Source: Pseudomonadota bacterium
GTDB lineage: Bacteria > Pseudomonadota > Gammaproteobacteria > Burkholderiales > REEB80
DNA: 64,000 nt
Assembly (NCBI GenBank): GCA_028873515.1
Contig: JAGWIG010000007.1
Span: 1 to 64,000, forward strand
Direction: 5' to 3'
Made by a program: the position numbers and the translations under genes. Below, piece after piece: positions 18,878-29,022 of this stretch. The notes below the pieces were generated by a model, which saw only the letters and a list, made by a program, of their open reading frames with translations, was not told the DNA's origin and made no database searches. The stretch's first letter is position 1, and each line of letters opens with the position of its first letter.

Positions 18878-21707
18878 GCAGGTGCAGCTGTTGGCTAGAA
18901 AAAGCTGTATATTGTTTTTGCCATTCAGAAGGCTGAGTTACTGCCTGTACCTGTACCGCAGTGACCTTATATTCCGGACAGTTAGTTGCCCAATCCGAAT
19001 TTTCAGTAGTAATGACGTTACAACCCGAAAACGGGAAATGGAAAGTTGTATAGACCACGCCAGGCTGCATACGTTCAGAAACTTTTGCACGTAAAACCGT
19101 TTCTCCGGCACGGCTGGTTATGCCAACCCAATTTCCATCTTTTATACCTCGTTCCTCCGCATCGTGCGGATGAATTTCAAGCAAATCTTCTGAATGCCAG
19201 CGGTTATTCTCAGTGCGACGCGTTTGTGCACCTACATTGTATTGCGACAGTATCCTGCCAGTCGTCAACACAAGCGGATATCTGGCATTGACCTTTTCAG
19301 AAGTAGGAACATATTCCGTAATAACGAAATTTCCTTTTCCACGCACGAATTCTTCAATATGCATGATAGGTGTCCCTTCTGGAGCTTTTTCATTACAGGG
19401 CCATTGAATGCTGCCAAGTTCGTCAAGTTTTTTAAAGCTAACCCCAGTAAATGTTGGGGTCAAAGTAGAAATTTCATCCATAATTTCAGAGGCATGACTG
19501 TAGTTCATTGGATATCCCAATGCATTGGCAAGCATTTGTGTAATCTGCCAGTCTTCATAGCCATTAAGCGGATCCATTACCCTACGTACTGGTGAAATTC
19601 GCCGCTCTGCATTCGTGAAAGTACCACTTTTTTCCAGGAAGGAAGAACCTGGAAAAAATACATGTGCGTACATCGCGGTTTCATTCAGGAACAAATCTTG
19701 AACAACAATGCATTCCATTGATTCAAGCGCCGAAGTCACATGATGTGTATCCGGATCGGACTGAAGAATATCTTCTCCTTGCAGATACAGCCCCTTGAAG
19801 TTTCCATAGATTGCTTCATCAAACATGTTAGGGATACGCAATCCGGGCTCATTCATCAACTTGACATTCCAGTTTGCTTCAAATTGGGCCCGTACAGCAT
19901 TATCAGAAACATGACGGTAACCTGGCAGTTCGTGTGGAAAAGAACCCATGTCACACGAACCCTGAACATTGTTCTGCCCTCGAAGAGGATTGACCCCCAC
20001 ACCCTCACGGCCAATGTTATTGGTAGCCATTGCAAGGTTAGCTATACCCATCACAGCCGTTGACCCTTGTGCATGCTCGGTAACACCTAGGCCATAATAA
20101 ATAGCCGCATTTTCTACTGTTGCAAAAAGACGGGCTGCTTCACGCACAAGAGAAGCCTTTACTCCTGTATCGACTTCAAGCGCTTCGGGTGAATTTTTCT
20201 GCTGGCTAACAAAAGTAGCCCATTTTTCAAATGCAGGCACTTCACAACGTGCACGTACAAACGCCTCATCGACCAGACCTTCTGTAACCACTACATGGGC
20301 CAGAGCATTCAACATGGCTACATTTGTACCAGGGCGCAGTGGCAAATGATAATCAGCTTTAATATGTGTGCTACGAACCAGATCAATGGCACGCGGATCA
20401 ATGACTATAAGCTTTGCACCCTGACGTAACCTACGTTTCATCTGAGAACCAAAAACAGGATGCGCGTCAGTCGGATTCGCACCAATCACTAAAATCACAT
20501 CTGACTTCATCACTGAATCAAAAGTCTGGGTGCCAGCAGATTCGCCGAGTGTTACCTTAAGGCCATAGCCCGTTGGAGAATGGCAAACCCGGGCACAGGT
20601 ATCAACATTATTGTTTCCAAAAGCTGCTCGCACCAGCTTTTGTACAACATAAACATCCTCATTCGTACAGCGGGAAGAAGTAATCCCTCCCACTGAATTC
20701 ACGCCATATTTGGCCTGGATACGCTTAAACTCTGATGCTGCGTAGTGAATAGCTTCATCCCAGCTTACTTCTTTCCAGGCATCCTTGATGCTCTTGCGAA
20801 TCATCGGTTTTGTAATTCGATCAGGATGGGTAGCATAACCCCAGGCAAAACGTCCTTTTACACATGAATGCCCATGATTAGCATGACCATCTTTATTCGG
20901 CGTCATGTTAACGACCCGATTACCCTGCATCTCAGCCACAAATGAACAGCCAACCCCACAATATGCACAGGTAGTTACAACTTCATGCTCAGGCTGGCCA
21001 TACCTGATTATGGAATTTTCCATCAGTGTTGCCGTAGGACAAGCCTGTACACAGGCTCCGCAGGACACACATTCAGAATCCATAAAATCCTGGTTCTGGG
21101 ACGCCGCTACCTTTGAATCAAAGCCCCGGCCATCTATCGTCAGCGCAAAAGTTCCCTGAACTTCTTCGCAGGCCCGGACGCAACGTGAACAGACAATACA
21201 TTTCGACGGATCAAAGGTGAAATAGGGATTCGACGTATCTTTTTCGGCCTTAAGATGATTCATTCCATCATAGCCATAACGTACTTCACGAAGCCCGACC
21301 ACTCCAGCCATATCCTGCAGTTCACAATCACCATTAGCCGCACATGTCAGACAGTCCAGAGGATGGTCGGAAATATAAAGCTCCATGGTATTACGGCGAA
21401 GCTCCGCCAGCTTTTCCGTTTGTGTCCGGACTTCCATGCCAGATTTTACAACAGTTGTGCATGAGGCTGGATAACCGCGTTCACCACTAATTTCCACCAA
21501 ACACATACGACAGGATCCGAAAGCTTCCAAACTGTCCGTCGCGCAGAGTTTTGGAATATTAATTCCTATTTCTGCCGCTGCACGCATTACTGAAGTCCCT
21601 TCGGGTACCGTTATTTCACGTCCATCAATGGTCAATGTTACAAGGTTTTCCGATTCACTTTTTGGAGTACCGAGATCAAGCTGAAAAATTTCACCCATAT
21701 AAGTCAT
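18852..21707 (-). CDS. fdsA: NAD-dependent formate dehydrogenase alpha subunit (Mo-bisMGD)
   Basis: NuoG-like 2Fe-2S N-terminus, ferredoxin Cys motifs (CIVCSRCVRACEEVQG, CVSCGACVQACP), CAYCGVGC, catalytic Cys in ARVCHSPTGYGL. Confidence 0.96.
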   Translation of the reverse strand: MTYMGEIFQLDLGTPKSESENLVTLTIDGREITVPEGTSVMRAAAEIGINIPKLCATDSLEAFGSCRMCLVEISGERGYPASCTTVVKSGMEVRTQTEKLAELRRNTMELYISDHPLDCLTCAANGDCELQDMAGVVGLREVRYGYDGMNHLKAEKDTSNPYFTFDPSKCIVCSRCVRACEEVQGTFALTIDGRGFDSKVAASQNQDFMDSECVSCGACVQACPTATLMENSIIRYGQPEHEVVTTCAYCGVGCSFVAEMQGNRVVNMTPNKDGHANHGHSCVKGRFAWGYATHPDRITKPMIRKSIKDAWKEVSWDEAIHYAASEFKRIQAKYGVNSVGGITSSRCTNEDVYVVQKLVRAAFGNNNVDTCARVCHSPTGYGLKVTLGESAGTQTFDSVMKSDVILVIGANPTDAHPVFGSQMKRRLRQGAKLIVIDPRAIDLVRSTHIKADYHLPLRPGTNVAMLNALAHVVVTEGLVDEAFVRARCEVPAFEKWATFVSQQKNSPEALEVDTGVKASLVREAARLFATVENAAIYYGLGVTEHAQGSTAVMGIANLAMATNNIGREGVGVNPLRGQNNVQGSCDMGSFPHELPGYRHVSDNAVRAQFEANWNVKLMNEPGLRIPNMFDEAIYGNFKGLYLQGEDILQSDPDTHHVTSALESMECIVVQDLFLNETAMYAHVFFPGSSFLEKSGTFTNAERRISPVRRVMDPLNGYEDWQITQMLANALGYPMNYSHASEIMDEISTLTPTFTGVSFKKLDELGSIQWPCNEKAPEGTPIMHIEEFVRGKGNFVITEYVPTSEKVNARYPLVLTTGRILSQYNVGAQTRRTENNRWHSEDLLEIHPHDAEERGIKDGNWVGITSRAGETVLRAKVSERMQPGVVYTTFHFPFSGCNVITTENSDWATNCPEYKVTAVQVQAVTQPSEWQKQYTAFSSQQLHLLEKREVSA

Positions 21708-21722
21708 CTTTATTCTCCTTGC

Positions 21723-23318
21723 CTATAAATTGGCCACTTTGGCGTCAGATTGCGCACCAAAATCTTCTGGGAAATGATTAAGCGCCGAAAGCACTGGAAA
21801 AGGGGTCATGCCCCCCATGGCACAAAGCGATCCGTCAATCATGGTTGTACACAAATCACGTAGCAGATGAATTTGCTGGGGTCGGTTATGATTGGCAACA
21901 ATTTTATCTATAACTTCCACTCCACGCTGGGAACCTATCCGGCATGGCGTACACTTACCGCATGATTCAATAGCACAAAATTCCATCGCATACCTGGCTT
22001 GCTGGGCGAGATCAACCGTATCGTCAAACACTACAATTCCGCCATGACCAAGTACCGCCGAAATCTCTGAAAACTTCTCATAATCAAGGGGTGTATCAAA
22101 CTGTAATTCCGGCATATAGGCGCCAAGCGGCCCGCCAACCTGGACAGCACGTACTGGACGACCACTTTCAGTGCCCAGGCCATAATCATAAATTAACTCA
22201 CGTAGCGTCACACCAAAAGCCCGTTCAACAAGCCCACCTTGCTTGATGTTTCCTGCAAGCTGAATGGGCAGGGTGCCGCGTGAGCGCCCCATGCCATAAT
22301 CCTTGTAAAACTCACTGCCTCTGCTTAGGATAACCGGAACAGTTGCAAGCGAAATCACATTATTGACAAGGGTAGGCTTCCCCATAAATCCACTTACTGC
22401 TGGCTGCGGTGGCCGATAGCGCACTAATCCTCTCTTCCCTTCCAGACTTTCAAGAAGTGAGGTTTGTTCACCACAGATATATGCGCCAGCAGCCCGGCGC
22501 ACCTCAAGATCGAAAGCATGGGCCGAACCCATGATATTACGGCCCAAATATCCCTTGTCGTAAGCAATCCTGATAGCAGAATTCAGAACATCAAAAGCAT
22601 GAGGGTATTCTGAACGCAGGTAGATATAGCCTTGAGTTGCACCAACACCAATTCCGGCAATCGTCATGCCCTCAATTAGCACGAAAGGATCCCCTTCCAT
22701 GATCATGCGATCCGAAAAAGTTCCTGAATCTCCTTCGTCGGCGTTACATACGACATATTTCTGTACCGCTTGTCCTGCGCGGACTTCTTGCCATTTCTTT
22801 CCAGTTCGCCCTGCTGCACCACCACGGCCTCGCAGGCCTGACGCAGCGATTTCACTCACTATTCCTTCACTACCCAGTTCTATTGCACGCTTCAGACCGC
22901 AATAACCTTCATGGGCAATATAATCATCAAATGACAATGGATCAGTTATACCGACACGGGCAAACGTCAGACGTTCCTGTTTCATGAGATACGGAATCTT
23001 TTCCGTCAGACCCTGCCCCAAAGGATGGTTTCCCCCCATGAGAAAACCAGCCTCAAATAGTCCCTCGATATCTGAAAGCTCGATCGGTCCATAAGCGACT
23101 CGTCCATTTGGGGTTTCAACTTCAACCATAGGCTCCAGCCATAAAAGACCTCTCGAACCATTGCGCACAAGAGTAATTTTCTGGTTACGTCTCAGTGCTT
23201 CCTGTTCAATAGCTAGGGCAACGTCATTTGCACCCACTGAAATTGCCGCGGAATCTCGCGGCACATAAACTTTAATGCTCATTTCCATCTCCTTTGATTC
23301 GCATGACAAGTGAATCAA
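21723..23318 (-). CDS. fdsB: Formate dehydrogenase beta subunit (NuoF-like)
   Basis: GLRGRGGAAGRTGKKW, CNADEGDSGTFSDRMIMEGDPF, ESCGKCTPCRIGS; likely start at MSIKVYVPRD. Confidence 0.95.
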   Translation of the reverse strand: MIHLSCESKEMEMSIKVYVPRDSAAISVGANDVALAIEQEALRRNQKITLVRNGSRGLLWLEPMVEVETPNGRVAYGPIELSDIEGLFEAGFLMGGNHPLGQGLTEKIPYLMKQERLTFARVGITDPLSFDDYIAHEGYCGLKRAIELGSEGIVSEIAASGLRGRGGAAGRTGKKWQEVRAGQAVQKYVVCNADEGDSGTFSDRMIMEGDPFVLIEGMTIAGIGVGATQGYIYLRSEYPHAFDVLNSAIRIAYDKGYLGRNIMGSAHAFDLEVRRAAGAYICGEQTSLLESLEGKRGLVRYRPPQPAVSGFMGKPTLVNNVISLATVPVILSRGSEFYKDYGMGRSRGTLPIQLAGNIKQGGLVERAFGVTLRELIYDYGLGTESGRPVRAVQVGGPLGAYMPELQFDTPLDYEKFSEISAVLGHGGIVVFDDTVDLAQQARYAMEFCAIESCGKCTPCRIGSQRGVEVIDKIVANHNRPQQIHLLRDLCTTMIDGSLCAMGGMTPFPVLSALNHFPEDFGAQSDAKVANL

Positions 23319-23763
23319 ACTTCTCTTCAGTCATACGACCATATATCTCATCACGATCAATCATGATGGCAGGAGCACAGGAACAGTTACCCAAACAATA
23401 AACCGGTTCAAGGCCAAAAGTTCCAGATTCATCTATTTCATGAAAATCCAGTCCCAGCCTATTCTTGATGTGCGAAACAAGATCGTTGGCTTTCATCGAT
23501 TGGCATGCTTCAGCCCGGCATACTTGAACCATATGCCTCGCAGGCGGAGAAGTACGAAAAAAATGATAAAAACTTATGACACCATGCACTTCGGCTCGAG
23601 ACAAGTTTAGACCGCCTGCAATCACCGTAACCGCATCTTCAGGAATATATCCCAACGCGTCCTGAACACCATGCAATACCGGCAATAACGCGCCGGGTTT
23701 ACACTGATGTTCCTCAACCACTTTTTGGACCACTTCACGATCCCAGTCATGCTTTGCAGTCAT
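23272..23763 (-). CDS. fdsG: Formate dehydrogenase gamma subunit (NuoE-like 2Fe-2S)
   Basis: VCRAEACQSMKAN ... YCLGNCSCAPAIMIDRDEIYGRMT. Confidence 0.95.
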   Translation of the reverse strand: MTAKHDWDREVVQKVVEEHQCKPGALLPVLHGVQDALGYIPEDAVTVIAGGLNLSRAEVHGVISFYHFFRTSPPARHMVQVCRAEACQSMKANDLVSHIKNRLGLDFHEIDESGTFGLEPVYCLGNCSCAPAIMIDRDEIYGRMTEEKFDSLVMRIKGDGNEH

Positions 23764-23790
23764 AATGCCTTCCCATCAAGTTCCGGAAAA

Positions 23791-23842
23791 TTTTATATGT
23801 AATATAAAACCTATTTAAATATGCATAAAAACACATATTTAA
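23791..23842. promoter_or_regulatory. AT-rich inverted repeats in the fdsG / regulator intergenic region
   Basis: TTTTATAT-GTA-ATATAAAA (23791-23809) and TTAAATATG-N10-CATATTTAA (23815-23842). Confidence 0.5.
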
Positions 23843-24039
23843 GACATTGCTTTACAAGCATTATTAATATAGCAAAGGAATCATGTTTAAAAAATATGCA
23901 AAATAGTGCATAGGGGGACAGAAAGAAATGAGAGGAAATTATTATATGTTTATTTCTACATATATTTAGCTGACCCGATTTATGTTACATTTAACAACAC
24001 TGAAATAAAACATGTTTATAACATTCGAGTTTTCCTGAG

Positions 24040-25137
24040 ATGCTGGAAGTCAATATTAAGCCTGTATGGTTGTTTCGCACCGAATCAGGTGAAGATTTCG
24101 ATTTCCAGCTTCTGAATCTTTTACGAGAAATCCATGCAACAGGAAAGCTTACCCATGCTTCTTTACGTGTAGGCCTGTCTTACCGTCATGCCTGGAACAT
24201 GATTGCAAGATGGTCTGAATTTTTTAGCAATCCCCTGGTGCAAATGGAAAAGGGACGAGGCGCCAAACTCACCTTGCTGGGTGAAAAGCTTCTTTGGGCT
24301 GAAGAAAGGATTCAGGCCCGTCTGGCCCCCCAGTTCAAGAATCTCTGCAGCGAACTTGAACTCGAAATAAACCGGGCACTAAACGATTCCAAGCAAGTAC
24401 TACGGATTCGGGCTAGCCATGGATATGCCATTGCCAAACTTGTGGAGCACATGAGTCGCTGTATCGATATTCAGCTTGATCTTCAATATCTTGAAAGTCG
24501 CGAAGCTCTGCAAAGCCTAGAAAGACATGAATGTGAACTGGCCGGTTTTCATATCCCGGAAAGCCCTCTTGGCGAAGAAGCGATCGATCGGTTTTACCCA
24601 TGGTTTCGTCGACGTCCCCAAACCACCATTCATTTCGTCACACGTCGACAGGGACTGATTCTTGCAAAGAACAACCCTTTGAACCTTAAAAAATTCTCTG
24701 ACATCACTAGACATGGCGTGCGTTACATCAATCGTCAACAAGGATCTGGGACACGCATGCTTTTTGAGCTCCTGCTTGAACATCATCAAATCGATCAGGA
24801 AATGATTAATGGCTATCAGCAGGAAGAGTTTACACATGACGCTGTCGCTGCATTTGTAGCTAGCGGAATGGCAGATGCCGGGCTCGGCATTGAAGCTGCT
24901 GCACGTCATTTCGACCTTGAGTTCATACCACTTGCCCGGGAACACTATATGCTTGCCTGTCGTCTTGAGGCACTGGAAACACCTCGTATCCGTGATCTCT
25001 TAATCCTCCTGAAAACACCAAGTTTTCGTGAATCCATCAACAGCATACCCGGCTATGCTGCTCCTTGCGCAGGTGAAGTAGTGAAGCCTGGAGAGCTATT
25101 TAAGCTTAAAAGTGAGATTCCCGAGCCGACTTCCTAA
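24040..25137 (+). CDS. ModE-like HTH plus substrate-binding-like domain regulator, divergent from the fds operon
   Basis: LLREIHATGKLTHASLRVGLSYRHAWNMI HTH followed by a PBP-like domain (INRQQGSGTRMLFELLLE, EFTHDAVAAFVASGMADAGLGIEAAA). Confidence 0.85.
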   Translation: MLEVNIKPVWLFRTESGEDFDFQLLNLLREIHATGKLTHASLRVGLSYRHAWNMIARWSEFFSNPLVQMEKGRGAKLTLLGEKLLWAEERIQARLAPQFKNLCSELELEINRALNDSKQVLRIRASHGYAIAKLVEHMSRCIDIQLDLQYLESREALQSLERHECELAGFHIPESPLGEEAIDRFYPWFRRRPQTTIHFVTRRQGLILAKNNPLNLKKFSDITRHGVRYINRQQGSGTRMLFELLLEHHQIDQEMINGYQQEEFTHDAVAAFVASGMADAGLGIEAAARHFDLEFIPLAREHYMLACRLEALETPRIRDLLILLKTPSFRESINSIPGYAAPCAGEVVKPGELFKLKSEIPEPTS

Positions 25138-25352
25138 AACCAAGCCTGACAAAGAGCCGTCAGGATTCAAGTATAATTAACTTATCCATAAGGAAAGCCA
25201 TACCCAATTTTTCAAAATCGCTTCATGATCGCATTCCATATGTCTACACCAGCATCTAACTCATTTTAAATAAAAAATATTCCCGGACTTCGCCACTTAA
25301 CAAAAATTATATTCATAACTGGACCAAGGAACATATCCTGCCCAACCCTATC

Positions 25353-25378
25353 AAAAAAAGCCGGATAAAAATCCGGCC
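25353..25378 (-). terminator. Rho-independent terminator after the aldehyde dehydrogenase
   Basis: Minus strand GCCGGAT-TTTT-ATCCGGC-TTTTTT. Confidence 0.88.
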
Positions 25379-25404
25379 AAAATAGACATGCTGAAATAAT
25401 CGAT

Positions 25405-26907
25405 TCAGGCTGCTTTCCTTGCAAGGTTAACCCAAACAACTTTAGGCTCAGTGTAATGTTCAAGCGCCTCATGACCACGCTCACGACCTACCCCTGAATC
25501 ACCAGACCCTCCCCATGGCAACCGGATATCGGTCGGTCCATAGGTATTAACCCAAACGGTTCCTGCTTTAAGCCTGGCAGAAAGTGCATGAGCCCGTCCA
25601 ACATCCTGGCTCCACACGGCTGCTGCAAGACCATAGCGTGTACCGTTCGCCATCTCTACCGCATCATTTTCATCCTTGAAGCGCAAGACTGAAGCAACTG
25701 GACCAAAAATTTCTTCCTGGGAAATCCTCATCCCATGTCCCACATCTGCAAAAACGGCTGGACTTAAAAAATACCCTTTTTCACCCACTTTTTGGCCGCC
25801 TGATACAAGGGTTGCACCCTCTTTTTGTCCAATTTCAATGTATTCAAGGACACGGTCCCTTTGCAATTCAGAGATCACTGGACCCATGTGGGTATCCGGG
25901 TTCAATGGATCGCCAACTCGCATCGTCCTGGCTCTATCCACCAGACGTTCTACAAACTCATCATATATAGAATTTTCAACCAGAATACGTGAACCCGCAG
26001 AGCAGACCTGACCGGAATTAAAAAAAACTCCACTGGAAGATGCTTTGACTGCAGCGTCCAGATCAGCATCCGCAAATACCAGATTTGCTGATTTTCCTCC
26101 GAGCTCCAGCGCCACCCGTTTAAATCCGTCTGCTGCGGCATGCATGATACCGCGTCCCACTTCTACCGATCCTGTAAAAGAAATGAGATTGACTCCAGGA
26201 TGCTCAACAAGCGCATTCCCTGTGATGCGTCCACTACCAGGAACAATATTTATGACTCCTGCAGGGACCCCGGCTTCCATGGCAAATTCAGCCATCCTTA
26301 ATGCCGACAGAGGGGTAAGGGCTGCAGGCTTCAACACCACAGTACAACCTGCTGCCAGAGCAGGAGCGATTTTCCACAGTGCGATCATCAAAGGGAAATT
26401 CCATGGAACAATGGCTGCAACCACACCAACAGGTTCACGTAGTGTGTACGTCAAAGCATCCTTTCGTGCCGGAATGACTTCACCATGAATCTTGTCAGCC
26501 CAACCTGCATAATACTGAAGAGTGTCAACTGAAGCGGCAACATCCTGGCGAATGACCGCACTAATGGGTTTCCCGGCGTCCATGCTTTCAAGCAAAGACA
26601 TTTCCTTGGCATTACTCTGGAGCAAATCCGCAAGATTCATAAGAATCCTGCCTCGCTGTGACGCGCTCATCTTGCCCCACGGCCCAGAATCCAGGGCCTG
26701 CCTTGCAGCATTAACCGCATAACCCACATCCACCGCCGAAGCTTCCGCCACCGTTGCAATCATCTCACCTGTAGCCGGATTCATGGTTGGAAAGGTTTTT
26801 TTATCTGATGCATCAACCCATTTACCATTAATAAATAAACGATAGTAAGGCATATTGATTCGTTTCATGGCACACCTCCAAATTTTTCTTGTCCAAGCTT
26901 CTTTCAT
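25405..26907 (-). CDS. Aldehyde dehydrogenase family protein
   Basis: PWNFPLMIALWKIAPALAAG, ELGGKSANLVFADADLD, FFNSGQVCSAGSRI. Real start probably internal (MKRINMPYYRLFINGKWVDAS). Confidence 0.92.
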   Translation of the reverse strand: MKEAWTRKIWRCAMKRINMPYYRLFINGKWVDASDKKTFPTMNPATGEMIATVAEASAVDVGYAVNAARQALDSGPWGKMSASQRGRILMNLADLLQSNAKEMSLLESMDAGKPISAVIRQDVAASVDTLQYYAGWADKIHGEVIPARKDALTYTLREPVGVVAAIVPWNFPLMIALWKIAPALAAGCTVVLKPAALTPLSALRMAEFAMEAGVPAGVINIVPGSGRITGNALVEHPGVNLISFTGSVEVGRGIMHAAADGFKRVALELGGKSANLVFADADLDAAVKASSSGVFFNSGQVCSAGSRILVENSIYDEFVERLVDRARTMRVGDPLNPDTHMGPVISELQRDRVLEYIEIGQKEGATLVSGGQKVGEKGYFLSPAVFADVGHGMRISQEEIFGPVASVLRFKDENDAVEMANGTRYGLAAAVWSQDVGRAHALSARLKAGTVWVNTYGPTDIRLPWGGSGDSGVGRERGHEALEHYTEPKVVWVNLARKAA

Positions 26908-26925
26908 AATTTAACATATGAAGAC

Positions 26926-26977
26926 GTAAATCATATATAAACATCATTAAAAATATGATTTACAGATCATATATAAA
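26926..26977. promoter_or_regulatory. Operator-like repeat cluster between ALDH and regulator paralog
   Basis: Inverted repeat GTAAATCATAT (26926-26936) / ATATGATTTAC (26953-26963) plus direct repeat ATCATATATAAA (26930-26941, 26966-26977). Confidence 0.6.
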
Positions 26978-27048
26978 GTATGTTATGCTTCATTAATTAG
27001 TAATTTAACACTTAAGTATTAATATATAAATATGAGATTAAAACTCCT

Positions 27049-28125
27049 ATGATAGAAGTAAATTTAAAAGCTGTCTGGCTTTTTAGCACCCCAGTTGGCC
27101 ATGAGCGCGAAGTTCCGGTTTTCAATTTGCTTCAAGCAATCGACAACTCTGGAAAACTTACCTTCGCAGCACGTGAAGTAGGACTGTCTTACCGCCATGC
27201 ATGGGATCTTCTTGACAAATGGGGGAATTTTTTTGGTCAGCCTCTTGTGCGGATGCAACAGGGTCGCGGAGCAGCGCTAACTCCCCTCGGTGAAAAGCTT
27301 ATCTGGGCAGACAAACGGGTGAAAGCACGCCTAACTGCGCAATTGACCAACCTGGCTTCAGAACTAGAGGTAGAAATAAACCAGATTGTGTCAAGTGAAC
27401 GTCAGGTCGTGAAATTACATGCAAGCCATGGATTTGCTGTTGCAGAAATGCGGGAGCGACTTCATAACAATCCTGCCGTTCAGCTCGATCTCCAGTACCG
27501 GGGAGGAGAAGAAGCCCTCGCGGAACTATGTCGATCTGAATGTGATCTTGCAGGCTTTCACGTCCCAACTGGAGAAACCCGGAAAGAATCCCTGGCCCGC
27601 TATGCAAAATGGCTAAAGCCTGGAAAAAATTACCGGGTCATCCGTTTTGTAACCCGGCAGCAAGGTATTATGGTCAAAAAAGGTAATCCTCTTCATATTT
27701 CAACTCTTTCTGACCTCACCAATCAGAATATCCGTTTTGTCAATCGTGAGCCCAGCTCAGGAACACGCATGCTATTCGATGTTTTGCTGGAGAAAGAAAA
27801 ACTGATACCAAACCAGATTCAGGGTTACCAGAAAGAAGAACTGACACACAATGCAGTAGCCGCATATGTTGCAAGTGATATGGCTGATGCCGGTTTTGGT
27901 GTCGAGGCCGCAGCCAGACAGTTCAACCTGGATTTCATCCCATTAAGCCATGAAGATTATTATTTATTATGTCGTCAGGAAACGCTCGAAAAACCAGGTG
28001 TCAAGGAAATAATCAAGCTTCTTAAGAATGAGTCGTTTCATAAAGCAATCAACCAATTACCTGGATATTCCTCTTCCAATTCTGGTGAAATCGCCACGCT
28101 CGCAGACGAATTCAAGACAATTTGA
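27049..28125 (+). CDS. Second ModE-HTH/substrate-binding-like regulator, paralog of 24040-25137
   Basis: Co-linear similarity to the first copy over the full length (KLTFAAREVGLSYRHAWDLLDKW; VNREPSSGTRMLFDVLLE; ELTHNAVAAYVASDMADAGFGVEAAA). Confidence 0.85.
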   Translation: MIEVNLKAVWLFSTPVGHEREVPVFNLLQAIDNSGKLTFAAREVGLSYRHAWDLLDKWGNFFGQPLVRMQQGRGAALTPLGEKLIWADKRVKARLTAQLTNLASELEVEINQIVSSERQVVKLHASHGFAVAEMRERLHNNPAVQLDLQYRGGEEALAELCRSECDLAGFHVPTGETRKESLARYAKWLKPGKNYRVIRFVTRQQGIMVKKGNPLHISTLSDLTNQNIRFVNREPSSGTRMLFDVLLEKEKLIPNQIQGYQKEELTHNAVAAYVASDMADAGFGVEAAARQFNLDFIPLSHEDYYLLCRQETLEKPGVKEIIKLLKNESFHKAINQLPGYSSSNSGEIATLADEFKTI

Positions 28126-28419
28126 CATTGTGAACGTATGCTTTTGGCTCAGTCGAGCAACTTTCAGGATTATTCATGTCGGAACCAAACATGTTTAAGA
28201 AACATGAATTCCTGTTATTTGGCATATCTAGAATCATTAGTTAATCCGGATTGAAATAGCTTGAAAGAGAATCATAAGGACCAGACCTTTTTAGCACCCA
28301 GCCACGAATTCTGGCATAAACACAAAACACACCATAAAGCTTTGATGAAAATCCGGGAATTTAAAGCTCATGCTCCTCTATTCGCAACAACAAAAAAATG
28401 CAAAAAAGCCGATCAAACT

Positions 28420-29022
28420 CTAGCTGATTGCATTAACCACCACAAAGAGCCCGCCCAGTAACGTAGAAAGGATTTTTATTTGAAATCCAGCTTGTTTAAG
28501 CAAAGACAAAGTATCGCGATTAAGATGACACCCACCTGCAAGATGCTTCCATGCGGGAGTCAGTCCATCCTGGATTTTTGAGAATAGACCACCCTTTAAC
28601 CTGACATGTTCGAGCAAAAGAAGGTGGCCTCCGGGTTTAAGCACCCTACGTGCTTCACGAAGAGCAAGCAATGGATCAGGAATAGTGCAAAAAACAAGGG
28701 TAGCGACAATCGTATCAAAAGTATTTTCAGCGAAGGGTAACGACTGTGCATCAGATTGAACAATAACTGGAACGGGATGATCTGAAGCTTTCAATAATCC
28801 TGACCGCAAAATCATGCCTGGATCAGGTTCAATCACAATGAGCTTCTCAATTTTCATAGGATAATAGGGAAAATTGGCTCCTGTCCCTGCACCAATTTCC
28901 AGAATCATCCCGCTCCCCTTACTGATTAAGGCCTCACGGATCCGCCCCAACCAGATTCTTTCAAGCGGAAACATGACCAGATCATATACAACAGGGAAGA
29001 AACGACTCATATTAACCCTCAA
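28420..29022 (-). CDS. Class I SAM-dependent methyltransferase (UbiE/PmtA-like)
   Basis: ILEIGAGTGANFPYYP, DTIVATLVFCTIPDPLLALREARRVLKPGGHLLLLEHV. Confidence 0.85.
   Translation of the reverse strand: MRVNMSRFFPVVYDLVMFPLERIWLGRIREALISKGSGMILEIGAGTGANFPYYPMKIEKLIVIEPDPGMILRSGLLKASDHPVPVIVQSDAQSLPFAENTFDTIVATLVFCTIPDPLLALREARRVLKPGGHLLLLEHVRLKGGLFSKIQDGLTPAWKHLAGGCHLNRDTLSLLKQAGFQIKILSTLLGGLFVVVNAIS

Noticed and set aside
18852-21707. Selenocysteine-containing formate dehydrogenase
   Set aside because: No in-frame TGA at the active site; the catalytic position reads Cys in ARVCHSPTG.
28261-28461. 66-aa Lys/His-rich ORF
   Set aside because: Overlaps the 3' end of the methyltransferase gene, starts with TTG and lacks a clear Shine-Dalgarno; not enough support to call.
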